In this document: one piece after another, positions 35,173-45,097 of the stretch
Numbering within the stretch: position 1 is the first letter of the stretch
How the letters are laid out: the number at the start of each line of letters is the position of its first letter
The notes under the pieces: model-generated
Seen by the model: the letters and a program-made list of their open reading frames with translations, nothing else
Database searches by the model: none
What the model was told of the DNA's origin: nothing
Position numbers and translations under genes: made by a program
NCBI RefSeq assembly: GCF_009937975.1
Contig: NZ_AP018441.1
Coordinates: forward strand, 5,642,001-5,706,000
Origin: Undibacterium sp. YM2
GTDB taxonomy: Bacteria > Pseudomonadota > Gammaproteobacteria > Burkholderiales > Burkholderiaceae_D
Length of the DNA stretch: 64,000 nt
Direction: 5' to 3'

Positions 35173-35577
35173 TTACCCAGCGTCTGCTTCTTCATGATGA
35201 CAGCAAACACACAACTTGTTGCCATCTGGGTCGCGGAAATAAGCGCCATAGTAATTTGGATGATACTGCGGACGCAAACCCGGTGGTCCTTCGCAAGTGC
35301 CGCCATGTGCCAGTGCTGCGTCGTAGGCACGCTGCACCGTTGCACGCGAGGCAGCCAGCAATGCCACCATCTGGCCATTGCCATGCTGTGCGGCTTCGCC
35401 GTTATAAGGTTTGCCTATGACAAACAAAGGGCGTGGCTGGTCTGCTGACATCCAGCCTGCCCAGGGCTTGCCTGCATCCTTGAATTTCAAGACCAGGCCC
35501 AACTCAGTCATGAGGGGAGAGTAGAACGAAAAAGATTTCTCAAAATCCTGTATACCTGTGAATACATGGGAGATCAT
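35173..35577 (-). CDS. VOC/glyoxalase-fold protein
   Basis: A 134-residue protein of the vicinal-oxygen-chelate superfamily. It opens with MISHVFTGIQDFEKSFSFY and ends with YYGAYFRDPDGNKLCVCCHH, the usual beta-alpha-beta-beta-beta signature. Family members include glyoxalases, dioxygenases and antibiotic-binding proteins; the metal-ligand pattern is not decisive. It lies 27 bases downstream of the DUF2493 gene. The 209 bases after it separate it from the SWIM operon. Confidence 0.88.
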   Translation of the reverse strand: MISHVFTGIQDFEKSFSFYSPLMTELGLVLKFKDAGKPWAGWMSADQPRPLFVIGKPYNGEAAQHGNGQMVALLAASRATVQRAYDAALAHGGTCEGPPGLRPQYHPNYYGAYFRDPDGNKLCVCCHHEEADAG

Positions 35578-35604
35578 GCTACATCCTTTGCGCTTATTGC
35601 GTCA

Positions 35605-35970
35605 TTACTGTGTAAAAATCCTGACCGGTATCTGTGCCTGCTCAGCAAGTGTCACGGCATGTAGTGTACCGCGAGCGCAACCAGGTTTGCCATAGTCGGC
35701 ATGAAAAGCCAGCACCAGGTCTATGCCTGTCGCCAGCATTCTGACATTCAGGCCCTTCCATCCTTCACCAGGAAATGCGCGGTAGTCAGCATTGGTTTTT
35801 TTCATCGCTTCGACTGCAAAACCAAATTCCAGTGCAACTGCTTTGGCGTGCGCATCTATGCCAGGCGTATCACCTGTGACGATGATGGTCGCAGGCGGTA
35901 GCTGAGCCAGTTCGCGGCGGATAGCGGCCTGGCCTTCCCACTGAGTGGCACCTGTAATCAATACTCTCAT
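35605..35970 (-). CDS. DUF2493 / SLOG-type Rossmann protein
   Basis: A 121-residue protein matching DUF2493 (YspA-like, SLOG superfamily): MRVLITGATQW at the start, IIVTGDTPGIDAHAKAVA in the middle, and FPGEGWKGLNVRML plus CARGTLHAVTLAE later. SLOG domains bind nucleotides or nucleotide-derived ligands and are often found in conflict or stress systems. It begins 24 bases after livF on the same strand and is followed by the VOC gene, so it may be carried on the liv transcript. Ligand unknown. Confidence 0.85.
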   Translation of the reverse strand: MRVLITGATQWEGQAAIRRELAQLPPATIIVTGDTPGIDAHAKAVALEFGFAVEAMKKTNADYRAFPGEGWKGLNVRMLATGIDLVLAFHADYGKPGCARGTLHAVTLAEQAQIPVRIFTQ

Positions 35971-35994
35971 ACAGCAAAGTCTAGCACGGCTAGC

Positions 35995-36798
35995 TCAATG
36001 ATTCTTTTTGGCCAGACCCAGGTAGGTATCGATCACGCGCTGGTCATTTGCCAGTTCTGCGGCATCACCTTCGAGCGCAATCTGCCCGGTTTCCAGCACA
36101 TAGGCATAGTCGGCCACCTGCAAGGCGGCGCGGGCATTTTGCTCTACCAGTAGAATCGCAACGCCGGTTTGCTTGAGACGCTGGATAATGTGAAAAATCT
36201 CCTTGACGATCAGTGGTGCAAGGCCAAGGCTAGGTTCATCGAGCATCAGCAATTGCGGCTTGGCCATGAGCGCACGGCCTACTGCCAGCATCTGGCGTTC
36301 ACCGCCTGACAATGTCCCTGCTTCTTGTGTGCGTCTTTCTTTGAGGCGCGGGAACAGATCGAAGACGACATCGAGCTGGTCAGCATAATTTTTTTCACCG
36401 GCCTGGTAGCGGCGATAGCTGCCCAGCAAAAGATTGTCTTCGACCTTCATGCTGGCGAACAGCTCGCGTTTTTCTGGCACCAGTGACATGCCCTGGGCAA
36501 CACGATTTTCTATACTGACGCTGGCGAGGTTTTTATCCGATAAAAGTATCTGACCGCGCATGCTGCCACTGGCAGGCAGGGCACCGGCGATGGCATTGAG
36601 CATCGTCGATTTTCCCGCACCATTCGGGCCGATGACGGTAACGATTTGCCCGACACCGACACGTATATTGGCAGGTTGCAAAGCCTCTACCTTGCCATAG
36701 AATACTTGCAGATCCTTGGTTTGCAATAGGGCCGGTTCAGACAAGGATGTCGTCGCCAGGATGACTGGCGTGGTGTCTGCAGAATTTGTAGTCGTCAT
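35995..36798 (-). CDS. livF: Branched-chain-type ABC transporter ATPase LivF
   Basis: The second cytoplasmic ATPase of a HAAT-family amino-acid/aromatic-acid importer. From ATG 36798 (sharing one base with the preceding stop, TGATG) it is 267 residues. Walker A is GPNGAGKST, the signature is LSGGERQML, Walker B LLMLDEPS, and the LivF-type block is [11 protein letters not shown]. An N-terminal extension of about 25 residues precedes the domain. Its partner ATPase is fused to LivM in the gene before it. Confidence 0.95.
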   Translation of the reverse strand: MTTTNSADTTPVILATTSLSEPALLQTKDLQVFYGKVEALQPANIRVGVGQIVTVIGPNGAGKSTMLNAIAGALPASGSMRGQILLSDKNLASVSIENRVAQGMSLVPEKRELFASMKVEDNLLLGSYRRYQAGEKNYADQLDVVFDLFPRLKERRTQEAGTLSGGERQMLAVGRALMAKPQLLMLDEPSLGLAPLIVKEIFHIIQRLKQTGVAILLVEQNARAALQVADYAYVLETGQIALEGDAAELANDQRVIDTYLGLAKKNH

Positions 36799-38627
36799 CA
36801 ATCTATCCCACCCAGATAAGCTTCCAGCACAGCCGGATGTTGTTGTACGTCTTGTGGCAAGCCTTCGGCAATCTTGGTGCCGAATTCCATGACCACCAGT
36901 TGATCTGTCAGATTCATGACGAAATCCATGTCATGCTCGACCAGCAGGATACTCATACCCTCTGCACGCAGCTTGCGCAAGAGCTCGGCCAGTTCCTGTT
37001 TTTCCTTATAACGCAAGCCGGCGGCTGGCTCATCTAGTAGCAGCAAACTAGGATCGCAGCACAGTGCCCTGGCGATTTCCAGTATGCGTTGCTGGCCCAG
37101 GGCCAGGCTGCCTGCTTCTTCATTGATCAGATGTGCCAAACCTACCCTTTCCAACTGCCTTTTTGCCTCTGCCAACAGTGAATTTTCTACCTTGCCGTCA
37201 CGGCGCAAGATGCTGGCAATGACTTCCATGACATCACCACCCTTGGCACGCAAATGCGCACCTATCGCGACGTTTTCGAGTACTGTCATGCTGGCCAGCA
37301 AACGCACATGCTGGAAACTGCGGCCTATGCCCAGCTTGACGATTTCACGCGAAGGCAGGTTGGCGATGTCCTGCAATTTGCCATCACGGTAAAAACGCAC
37401 GGCACCACTGGTCAAGGGCAAGACGCCGGTGACCAGGTTGAACATCGTTGATTTGCCTGCACCATTCGGGCCTATCAGGCCAACGATCTGCCCGGCGCTG
37501 ACAGTGAACTGCATGTCATTCACGGCAACCAGGCCGCCAAATTGCTTGCGCGCCTTGTCGATTTCGAGGATGACGGTATCGACTGGCGGTTTGGCACGTA
37601 CTGGCAATATTGCAGCATCTGCAGCGACCTGTATGCCCTTATCTTCTGGCAGCCATTTGGCAAACAGGCGCTTGCTCCAGCTGGCTAAATAAGGCCAGAC
37701 ACCATCACGTGCGCGTTGCAGCAACAAGACCAGCAAGACACCGAACACGATGACTTCAAAATTTCCATTTGCCCCCAGCAATGCAGGCAAGATGCTTTGC
37801 AGTTTGTCTTTCAGCAGCGTCAGCAGGGCTGAGCCCAACAAGGCTCCCCAGACATGACCAGCACCACCCACCACGGCCATGAACAGGTATTCAATACCGG
37901 CATTCAAGCCAAATGGCGTGGGATTGACGGCGCGTTGCAAGTGCGCATACAACCAGCCGGAAACACTGGCCAGCATGGCAGCGATGACGAAGATGATGAC
38001 TTTCATGCGTGCAGTATTGACACCCATGGCTTCTGCCATGACGCCACCACCTTTTAGTGCGCGTATGGCACGGCCAGGACGTGATTGCAGCAGATTTTGT
38101 ACCGCAACTATCGCCAGCAACAATATCACCCAGATCAGGCCAAACATGCTGCGTCCTGTATCGAGTTTAAGTCCCACGATTTCTATGGGAGGTATGCCAT
38201 TCAGGCCATCATATTTGCCGAGGAATTCGAGGTTACCAAACAGGAAGAATAGCGACAGCCCCCAGGCGATAGTCCCCAGTGGCAGATAGTGGCCGGACAG
38301 GCGCATGGTAATCAGGCCTATCGCCAGTGCTGCCACCATGGTCAGCACCAGGCCAGCCAGCAAACCCAGCCACGGCGAATAACCCAGGGCCGTGCTCAGA
38401 TAGGCCGTGGAGTAAGCACCGAGGCCAACAAAAGCTGCCTGGCCAAAAGAGGTCATGCCGCCTACCCCTGTCAGCAAGACCAGGCCCAGCGCGACGATCG
38501 CATACAGGCCTATGTAGTTGGCCAGAGTGATCCAGAATTCAGGTACCGGCACCAGGGGGAACAGCAAGACCAGCGCAAGCAATATCCATTTACCGTGTTT
38601 GATGCCGTTGGTGAGGAGTGCTTTCAT
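36798..38627 (-). CDS. livG: LivM-LivG fusion: ABC permease plus ATPase
   Basis: A 609-residue fusion. Residues about 1-325 are a LivM permease with roughly ten membrane segments and the cytoplasmic-loop motif [19 protein letters not shown]. Residues about 345-609 are a LivG ATPase with Walker [13 protein letters not shown], signature LALGQQR and Walker [12 protein letters not shown]. The linker (about 326-350) is short and hydrophilic. The start shares one base with the livH stop (TAATG). Such fusions occur in betaproteobacterial HAAT systems and fix permease:ATPase stoichiometry. Confidence 0.95.
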   Translation of the reverse strand: MKALLTNGIKHGKWILLALVLLFPLVPVPEFWITLANYIGLYAIVALGLVLLTGVGGMTSFGQAAFVGLGAYSTAYLSTALGYSPWLGLLAGLVLTMVAALAIGLITMRLSGHYLPLGTIAWGLSLFFLFGNLEFLGKYDGLNGIPPIEIVGLKLDTGRSMFGLIWVILLLAIVAVQNLLQSRPGRAIRALKGGGVMAEAMGVNTARMKVIIFVIAAMLASVSGWLYAHLQRAVNPTPFGLNAGIEYLFMAVVGGAGHVWGALLGSALLTLLKDKLQSILPALLGANGNFEVIVFGVLLVLLLQRARDGVWPYLASWSKRLFAKWLPEDKGIQVAADAAILPVRAKPPVDTVILEIDKARKQFGGLVAVNDMQFTVSAGQIVGLIGPNGAGKSTMFNLVTGVLPLTSGAVRFYRDGKLQDIANLPSREIVKLGIGRSFQHVRLLASMTVLENVAIGAHLRAKGGDVMEVIASILRRDGKVENSLLAEAKRQLERVGLAHLINEEAGSLALGQQRILEIARALCCDPSLLLLDEPAAGLRYKEKQELAELLRKLRAEGMSILLVEHDMDFVMNLTDQLVVMEFGTKIAEGLPQDVQQHPAVLEAYLGGID

Positions 38628-39676
38628 TATTCTTCATCCTCATCAGTATGTTTGCTGGAGAGTGAACGCCACAGCAAGACCGGGATAATCAGGGTAAATA
38701 CGATAACCTCCTTATAGGCACTGGCCCAGAAAGATGAATACGATTCCAGCAAGCCCACCAGCAAGGCACCGGCGGCGGCAACCGGATAAGACACCAGACC
38801 ACCGACGATGGCACCAACGAAACCTTTGAGGCCGATCAAAAAGCCGCCATCGTAATACACCGTAGTCATCGGTGCGATCAAGACGCCGCACAAGGCGCCC
38901 ATGGCCGCGGCAAGAGTAAATGCCAGACGACCAGCCTGCGTGGTACCTATGCCAACCAGTTGCGCACCCAGACGATTGACGGCAGTAGCACGCAAGGCCT
39001 TGCCGGACAGGCTGCGTTCAAAATAGAAATACAGCGCAGCGATCAACAGAGCAGAGACAGCAATCACCACCAGACTCTGGCCAGATATCTGCATGGCACC
39101 AAGTTCAAAACGGGCATCGCTGAACGCGGTCGTGCGTGAACCTTCAGCACCAAACATCACCAGGCCCATGCCCGTCAGGGCAAAGTGCACACCAACAGAA
39201 ACGATGAGCAAGACCAGAGTGCTGGCTTCTGCAAGCGGTTGATAAGCCAGCCGGTAAATCATGGGGCCCATGGGCACGACTATTACCAGTGCCAATAAGA
39301 CCTGGGCAAACAGCGGCCATTCCTGCGCGTTGACATTGCGTGCGAGCAGCCAGACAGCCAATGGAAACAGCAAGAGCTTGCCGGCAGATAAAGCCAGGGC
39401 CTTGGCATTCACAGGCTGCTTGCTGCGCAGTTGTGCATAAATTTCCTTGCCCAGGCATAGCAAGCCAAAAGCGAGTAACAGGCTGGCAGAATGCGGGAAT
39501 TTGCCAGTCTGTATGGCAGCCAGGCTGAGTGCGCCGAAGGCGACAAATTCACCTTGCGGTATGAAAATAATCCGCGTGACGGAAAACACCAGTACCAGCG
39601 CCAATGCCAGCAAGGCATAGATGGCGCCACTGGTAATACCATCCTGAGCGAGGATGGCGGCAATTGAAAAATCCAT
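38627..39676 (-). CDS. livH: Branched-chain-type ABC permease LivH
   Basis: An inner-membrane permease of the HAAT importer. ATG 39676 (AGG eight bases upstream) gives 349 residues; a TTG at 39718 is unlikely. Several membrane helices and the LivH motifs [20 protein letters not shown] and [16 protein letters not shown] are present. There is an unusual extra hydrophobic region around residues 60-130. A terminator-like hairpin separates it from the binding-protein gene upstream. Confidence 0.94.
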   Translation of the reverse strand: MDFSIAAILAQDGITSGAIYALLALALVLVFSVTRIIFIPQGEFVAFGALSLAAIQTGKFPHSASLLLAFGLLCLGKEIYAQLRSKQPVNAKALALSAGKLLLFPLAVWLLARNVNAQEWPLFAQVLLALVIVVPMGPMIYRLAYQPLAEASTLVLLIVSVGVHFALTGMGLVMFGAEGSRTTAFSDARFELGAMQISGQSLVVIAVSALLIAALYFYFERSLSGKALRATAVNRLGAQLVGIGTTQAGRLAFTLAAAMGALCGVLIAPMTTVYYDGGFLIGLKGFVGAIVGGLVSYPVAAAGALLVGLLESYSSFWASAYKEVIVFTLIIPVLLWRSLSSKHTDEDEE

Positions 39677-39730
39677 GTAAACCTGACTTTCTTGCTTACT
39701 CGTGTGGCATAGCCTCAAATTATGGGCCGA

Positions 39731-39755
39731 ACAAAAAGGGAGCCGCAGCTCCCTT
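39731..39755 (-). terminator. Attenuating terminator between livK and livH
   Basis: On the minus strand the stem AAGGGAGC / GCTCCCTT with a 4-base loop is followed by TTTTTGT, 19 bases after the livK stop. Partial termination here would give more binding protein than transporter. Confidence 0.75.
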
Positions 39756-39773
39756 GATTACTTCATCAATACA

Positions 39774-40937
39774 TCAGTTAGCCTGACCGATCAATTTCCA
39801 TTTGCCATTGACGATTTGCACCATGACGCGGGAACGCTGGTCGAAACCCAGATGGTCAGTGTCCGTCATATTGACGATGCCATGCGAGACCGGCAGATTG
39901 ACAGTATTTTCCAGCGCGGTACGCAAGGCAGCGCGGAATTCCTTGCTGCCTGGCTGGGCTTTTTTCAAAGCCACAGTCGCGGCGGATTCCAGCAACAGAC
40001 TGGCATCCCAGGCATGACCACCAAAGGTGGAGACAGAACCTGCGCCATATTCTTTTTCATACGCTTTGACATAGCGCATGGCAGATTTCTTGACTGGATT
40101 ATCGTTAGGCAATTGCTCAGCCACCAGCAAGGGGCCCGCTGGTAACCAGGTGCCTTCGCAATCCTTGCCGCAGACGCGCAGGAAATCATTATTTGCAACG
40201 CCGTGGGTCTGGTAAATCTTGCCCTTGTAGCCGCGTTCTTTCAAGGTCTTTTGTGGCAGGGCCGCTGGCGTACCGGCACCGGCAATCAAGACTGCATCAG
40301 GATTGGTTGCCAGGATTTTGAGGATCTGGCCTGTGACTGAAGTATCACTGCGGGCAAAGCGCTCATTGGCAACCACTTTGAGCTTGCGCAATTCAGCAAT
40401 CTTGGAAAATTCTTTGTACCAGCCTTCGCCATAGGCATCGGCAAAGCCAATAAATGCAACAGTCTTGACGCCGGCATCGTTCATGTGGCCGGTGATCGCC
40501 GTGGACATATGCGAATCATTTTGCGGCGTTTTGAATACCCAGTAACGCTTGGAATCAATAGGTGAAATAATCGCCGAAGATGCCGCCATCGAGATCATTG
40601 GCGTTTCATTTTCTGCTGCCACATCGACCATGGCCAGGGAATTAGGCGTGATGGTAGAACCGATGAGGATATCGACCTTGTCTTCGGCTATCAACTTGCG
40701 GGCATTTTTGACAGCGGTCGTGGTATCAGAGGCGTCATCCAGTACGATGTATTCCACCTTCTTGCCGGCGATTTCCTTGGGTAGCAGGGCAAAGGTATTT
40801 TTTTCAGGGATGCCCAGAGAAGCTGCGGGGCCGGTGGCCGACACATTGACGCCAACCTTGATCTGCGCATAAGCATTTGTTGCCAGTACCAGCGATAACA
40901 TGGCGGGCAAGGCCGCCAGTAAAAACCGTTTCTTCAT
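39774..40937 (-). CDS. ABC transporter substrate-binding protein (LivK-like)
   Basis: A 387-residue periplasmic binding protein with a cleaved signal peptide (ends NAYA, about residue 24) and the type I fold of LivJ/LivK (IKVGVNVSATGPAASLG; PMISMAASSAI; FIGFADAYGEGW). The related proteins bind branched-chain amino acids, amides or aromatic acids; the sequence does not tell me which. CAGGAG precedes the ATG. A TetR-type palindrome lies about 75 bases upstream, suggesting catabolite-inducible expression. Confidence 0.92.
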   Translation of the reverse strand: MKKRFLLAALPAMLSLVLATNAYAQIKVGVNVSATGPAASLGIPEKNTFALLPKEIAGKKVEYIVLDDASDTTTAVKNARKLIAEDKVDILIGSTITPNSLAMVDVAAENETPMISMAASSAIISPIDSKRYWVFKTPQNDSHMSTAITGHMNDAGVKTVAFIGFADAYGEGWYKEFSKIAELRKLKVVANERFARSDTSVTGQILKILATNPDAVLIAGAGTPAALPQKTLKERGYKGKIYQTHGVANNDFLRVCGKDCEGTWLPAGPLLVAEQLPNDNPVKKSAMRYVKAYEKEYGAGSVSTFGGHAWDASLLLESAATVALKKAQPGSKEFRAALRTALENTVNLPVSHGIVNMTDTDHLGFDQRSRVMVQIVNGKWKLIGQAN

Positions 40938-41009
40938 GGGTAGTCTCCTGTTTTGCGATTATCTGCAATATTAATCAATACCAAACAATATGAATAAGTA
41001 TGCAATTTG

Positions 41010-41025
41010 CCGACCGCTTGGTCGG
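41010..41025 (-). promoter_or_regulatory. TetR-type palindrome upstream of liv operon
   Basis: CCGACC-GCTT-GGTCGG is a perfect 6-bp inverted repeat with a 4-base centre. On the minus strand it overlaps a possible -35 (TCGGCA) placed 17 bases before TATTGT. The form is that of TetR-family operators controlling acyl-CoA or phenylacetate pathways. The regulator is not in this neighbourhood. Confidence 0.55.
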
Positions 41026-41185
41026 TTAATTTTTTTCCAGTGTAACCTTTCCTTCGTGCAGGCACAATATTTAAGCTGGATCAATTTTCCAGGTCCAAAT
41101 CTGTGAGCGGAATTTATCTTTATACTTCAGATAGGCAAGTCATGTCAGCTTTCTTGCCTGCAGAGCAAGTCTTGCATGCACTTAG

Positions 41186-43066
41186 TTAATCCATTTTAAT
41201 CAATTCAACAACAAAAGCACCGCGCAGGGAATTGCACAACATGATTTGTTCGGCAGCCAGCAGGTCTGCCATCGTCAGGACTTGCTCTGCCAGTTGATAA
41301 CGCCTGTCTTCCAGCAATATCGCCCGCATGATACCGGGCAAGACACCATCTTCGAGTGGCGGTGTCAGCCATTTGCCATTAAGCTTCAGCAAGACTGTGC
41401 TGCGCCCGCCTTCGGTCAAATGCCCTTTTTCGTTAAAAAACAACATATCAAATGCACCCTGTTGCTCTGCTGCCTGCCAGGCCTGGTCATATTGCTGGCG
41501 CAAGCTACTCTTATGGCGCAGGAACAGATTGCGGCTATCACTGGCAGTTGCCGCCAACATGACTTTGGGCTGCTCTGGCATGCTGGTCAGCAGCGCAGTC
41601 CGTACATCCAGTTCGCAATCCGGCTTCAGTGCCAGGCGTAATCTGTGCGGCAGGCTGGCGGGCAGGGCATCACATGCTTGCTGCAATTTTTCACTGATTT
41701 GCTGCTGGTTCCAGGCAAAGCCAAAATACTGTGCCGATGCCTGCAGGCGCTGCAAATGCCGTGATTGATGGCGACAGCCTTCTTCCAGCGTTGCATGCAT
41801 GGTTTCAAACAGTTCAAACTGGGGTGGCAAACCGGTCAGGAAACGCGCCTTCAAATGGCATTCTGCATATTCGTCCTGGGCCACACTGTCATACACGATA
41901 CCAGCGCCTACCCCCAGTACACCACGGCGCAAGACTGGCTCTGCATTATTAACAGGGGCTTGCAGTTGCAGAGTGCGTATAGGTACAGACAGGCAAAAAT
42001 CGCCCAATGCGCCTGGCTGTGCTGGCGGATCGAACCAACCTATGGCACCGGTATACAGACCACGCGGCTCTGTCTCCAGTTCACGGATGATCTGCATGGT
42101 GCGGTGCTTGGGTGCCCCGGTAATCGAGCCACAGGGGAACAGGGCCGTCAGTATCTGTTCCAGATTCAGGTTTTGCTGCAAATCGGCTTCGACAGTAGAA
42201 GTCATTTGCAGCACGCTGGAAAAGCGCTTGACCTCAAATAATTTGGGTACCCTGACGGTGCCGGTTTTGGCGATGCGCCCGAGGTCGTTACGCAGCAAAT
42301 CAACGATCATGAGATTTTCTGCGCGGTTCTTGCTGTCGGCAGCAAGTTCTGCCGCCAGGCGCTGGTCTTGCTCTGTATCGCCAGTTGCCGCTGCCGTACC
42401 TTTCATGGGGCGAGCCAGCAATTTACCCTGTTGCTGGCGTACGAATAATTCTGGTGACAGCGAAACGACTGCCTCGCCATCAGGCAGGCAGATCAGCGCG
42501 CCGTAAGGCACGGGCTGGCGCTGGCGCAAGCGGCTGTAGAGTACGGCGGGCGGGCCATAGCTGTCAAAATGCAGACGGTATGTGTAGTTGACCTGGTAAG
42601 TGTCACCGGCAGCGATATATTCCCTGACCCTGGCTATGCCTTCTTCAAACTGGCTGGCATCGACACTAGGCTGTATACCTGCGATTCCGGCAATGGTGTG
42701 TGGCGCTTCCTGGGCCTGCAAAAAAGCAGTGACTTGCTGGCTATCCAGAATATGACATTGCCGGAACAGGAGTATGCGTGACACAGCCACTGCTGCGTGT
42801 CCGTCATGCTCAGCAATACCCTGCAATTGCGCACCGCTTTCATACGACAACAATGCCAGCGCAAAACTGCCCTGTTGCAAAGCCTGCTCTGCATCACGCC
42901 ATAAGGCCGGCCACTGTTGCGCCGTGTTGCATGTCAGTACGACCTGCAAGTCATGGTAATAGCGCGATTGTGCCTGCTCCGAGTGAGCGTCATCAAGCAG
43001 GGCAAAGCATTCCCCAGGCTGAGGGAGAGGAAATGGCAGGACAGGATTGTTGGAAAAATCTGACAC
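41186..43066 (-). CDS. pabB: Aminodeoxychorismate synthase I / lyase fusion (PabB-PabC)
   Basis: A bifunctional enzyme of p-aminobenzoate and folate synthesis. Residues about 1-375 are chorismate-binding PabB (PMKGTAAATGD, ENLMIVDLLRNDLGRIA, FPCGSITGAPKHRTMQII). Residues about 390-626 are PabC, a fold-type IV PLP lyase (FETMHATLEEG; LTEGGRSTVLL; LPGIMRAILLED). At 626 residues it is full length for this fusion. The start is GTG 43066, with only a weak ribosome site. The glutamine amidotransferase PabA is not in the window. Confidence 0.94.
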   Translation of the reverse strand: MSDFSNNPVLPFPLPQPGECFALLDDAHSEQAQSRYYHDLQVVLTCNTAQQWPALWRDAEQALQQGSFALALLSYESGAQLQGIAEHDGHAAVAVSRILLFRQCHILDSQQVTAFLQAQEAPHTIAGIAGIQPSVDASQFEEGIARVREYIAAGDTYQVNYTYRLHFDSYGPPAVLYSRLRQRQPVPYGALICLPDGEAVVSLSPELFVRQQQGKLLARPMKGTAAATGDTEQDQRLAAELAADSKNRAENLMIVDLLRNDLGRIAKTGTVRVPKLFEVKRFSSVLQMTSTVEADLQQNLNLEQILTALFPCGSITGAPKHRTMQIIRELETEPRGLYTGAIGWFDPPAQPGALGDFCLSVPIRTLQLQAPVNNAEPVLRRGVLGVGAGIVYDSVAQDEYAECHLKARFLTGLPPQFELFETMHATLEEGCRHQSRHLQRLQASAQYFGFAWNQQQISEKLQQACDALPASLPHRLRLALKPDCELDVRTALLTSMPEQPKVMLAATASDSRNLFLRHKSSLRQQYDQAWQAAEQQGAFDMLFFNEKGHLTEGGRSTVLLKLNGKWLTPPLEDGVLPGIMRAILLEDRRYQLAEQVLTMADLLAAEQIMLCNSLRGAFVVELIKMD

Positions 43067-43293
43067 GCGGATTCAAGCTAACATAAAGATGTGCCGCAGT
43101 TTACCCGCAGATGCCTGCATCTGCATAAAGCGATGCACGAAGACGCCAATCAAGACAGAAGTATAGTGCCATGGCACTTTTTTATGACATGATTCTGGCA
43201 CATAGGTATAGTCGCTGGTATTCACTACAGCCAATATTTTCCACAGGGCAATTCGCAATTTTTCTCATGCATAACACTTATTTCAGGCTACCA

Positions 43294-44577
43294 ATGGCAA
43301 AACGCATCTTTCGCAAGAATTTGCAGGCAATCGCCCTGGCGATGCTGGCTGCCCTGATCTTGGGATTGATACTGTCTGCTTATCTTTTGCAAAGAAACCT
43401 GCGTGCAGAAGCCCTGTATAAATCTGACACTCTTGCCAGCAATATGGCAGACGCGATGATCGCCAATGATATGCGGCAATTGCAAAGTCTGTTGCTGAAT
43501 GCCACCAATACGCCAGACATGCAGACTGCTAATGTCTATGACAGCCATGGCCAGCCCATACTGGCCTGGAACCCGCAGGGCCAGTTGATCAAGACCAGTG
43601 GTGTAGAAGCCACGACCTTGCTGCGGCGGCATGTGGTGGAATATCACCTGGGCAATTTCAGTGCCATTAGCCCGGTGCTGAGTGGCACCACGGTGATAGG
43701 TCAGGTGCAGTTGCAAATCAGTACCTGGCCGCTGTACCAGCACATCCTGTTGTTCTTGCTGATCGCCGGTTTCCTGTTTGTGTTTACCACTGTGTTGGCA
43801 GCTTACTGGCTAACAAACAATCAATTGCGCTCCATGCAACCCATCATGGAATTAAGCGTGATAGCAGAAAAAGTGGCAACACTGGGCGATTACAGCCTGC
43901 GCGCACCGCAAGACCCCGAGCATGAACTGGGCAGCCTGAACATGCATTTCAATCTCATGCTGGCAAGGATGGAAGCCTGGGAAAACGATATGCAAAGCGA
44001 AGCCAAGGAAAGGCGCGAAGCAGACAGCCGCCTGGCCATTTTGAACAACCATGACAGCCTGACCAAGCTGCCGAACCGCCACTATTTCCACCGGCTGCTC
44101 AGCAACTGCCTCGAAGATGCAGTTGCCAATGAAGAAATGGCAGCCCTGATGTTTATCGACCTCGACCACTTCAAGGGTCTCAGCGAAAGTTTTGGCTATG
44201 ATGCCGGTGACCTGATTCTGGCGACCATGGCCAACCGCCTGTGCGGTGTCTTGCGCAGTACGGATACCCTATGCCGTGTCGATGGCGATGAATTTGCCGC
44301 CATTATGCCCAATGTGGGTAGTCTGGAAGTGGTAGAACAACTGGCAGACCGGCTGGTCAAGGCCATCAACCAGCCCATGACCTTGCGCGGCCAGCAAATA
44401 TTGCTGAGCGCCAGTGTGGGCGTAGCCTGCTGTCCCCTGCATGCCAAAGAGCAGCGGCTATTTTTGCATCATGCTGATATTGCACTGAAAGCCGCCAAGG
44501 CCGCTGGCCGCAATACCTGGCGTCTGTATAGCAAAGACTTGCCCAAGACTTCTCAGGCAGTGCAACTCAGCATCTGA
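43294..44577 (+). CDS. Membrane GGDEF-domain protein with altered active site
   Basis: From ATG 43294 (AGG upstream) 427 residues: membrane helix 11-33, a ~115-residue periplasmic sensor (about 36-148), helix 150-172, HAMP (about 175-230) and GGDEF domain (about 245-415). The signature reads VDGDEF (329-334), with Asp in place of the first glycine. The guanine-binding Asn of the usual FKxIND is Ser297 (FKGLSES). Metal-binding Asp290 and the later Asp of AGD remain. Diguanylate cyclase activity may be weak or lost; the protein could bind nucleotides or partners instead. Confidence 0.9.
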   Translation: MAKRIFRKNLQAIALAMLAALILGLILSAYLLQRNLRAEALYKSDTLASNMADAMIANDMRQLQSLLLNATNTPDMQTANVYDSHGQPILAWNPQGQLIKTSGVEATTLLRRHVVEYHLGNFSAISPVLSGTTVIGQVQLQISTWPLYQHILLFLLIAGFLFVFTTVLAAYWLTNNQLRSMQPIMELSVIAEKVATLGDYSLRAPQDPEHELGSLNMHFNLMLARMEAWENDMQSEAKERREADSRLAILNNHDSLTKLPNRHYFHRLLSNCLEDAVANEEMAALMFIDLDHFKGLSESFGYDAGDLILATMANRLCGVLRSTDTLCRVDGDEFAAIMPNVGSLEVVEQLADRLVKAINQPMTLRGQQILLSASVGVACCPLHAKEQRLFLHHADIALKAAKAAGRNTWRLYSKDLPKTSQAVQLSI

Positions 44578-44613
44578 TGCTCATCCAATGCTGCGTTGAT
44601 GCTGATCGGATGC

Positions 44614-45057
44614 TCAATACGCGATATGCAGACGACGGTATAAAAAGCTGAGAACAAACAAGGGGCCTATCAGCAAATAGCGCAGGTCATCAAAGAAAGA
44701 TGGTTTCTTGCCCTCTATCTTGTGGCCGATGAACTGGCCTATCCAGGCGACAACAAAAATACCGAGTGAAATTTGCCACATCAGGTGTTGTGGCAATTGC
44801 GAGAGTATCCACAGCATAGTGCCCGACATTCCCAGCATGCCTACGGCAAACGGCACCGAGAGTGTCGTGTAGTAAATCAGCGAAATAACAGTAACAGCAA
44901 GTGCCGCCATAGGATGGACTGCCCAGATCAGGCCAAGGAAGGACAGCACGATGACGGGCACACAGACAAAGTGGATCAGTTCATTGGTGGGGTTCAGGTG
45001 GCTTTCGCTGTATTTCGCCAGCAATTGCTCTATCTGTCTGGAATTGGCTTGTTGCAT
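44614..45057 (-). CDS. DUF962/Mpo1-like membrane protein
   Basis: A 147-residue membrane protein with about four helices and the Mpo1 family pattern: SESHLNPTNELIHFVCVP near the start, then FIGHKIEGKKPSFFDDLRYLLIGP. The spaced histidines (H20, H29 and the one in GHKIEGKKP) are the iron ligands in yeast Mpo1, a 2-hydroxy fatty acid dioxygenase. A similar lipid role is plausible. GGGAGA precedes the ATG. Confidence 0.9.
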   Translation of the reverse strand: MQQANSRQIEQLLAKYSESHLNPTNELIHFVCVPVIVLSFLGLIWAVHPMAALAVTVISLIYYTTLSVPFAVGMLGMSGTMLWILSQLPQHLMWQISLGIFVVAWIGQFIGHKIEGKKPSFFDDLRYLLIGPLFVLSFLYRRLHIAY

Positions 45058-45097
45058 GAGGGTCTCCCGGATATTGTTATACCCTCAGAGTAATCCA

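Noticed and set aside
44578..44613. Repeated GATGCT elements between the GGDEF gene and the Mpo1-like gene
   Set aside because: Short and imperfect, no stable hairpin with a T tail; likely chance.
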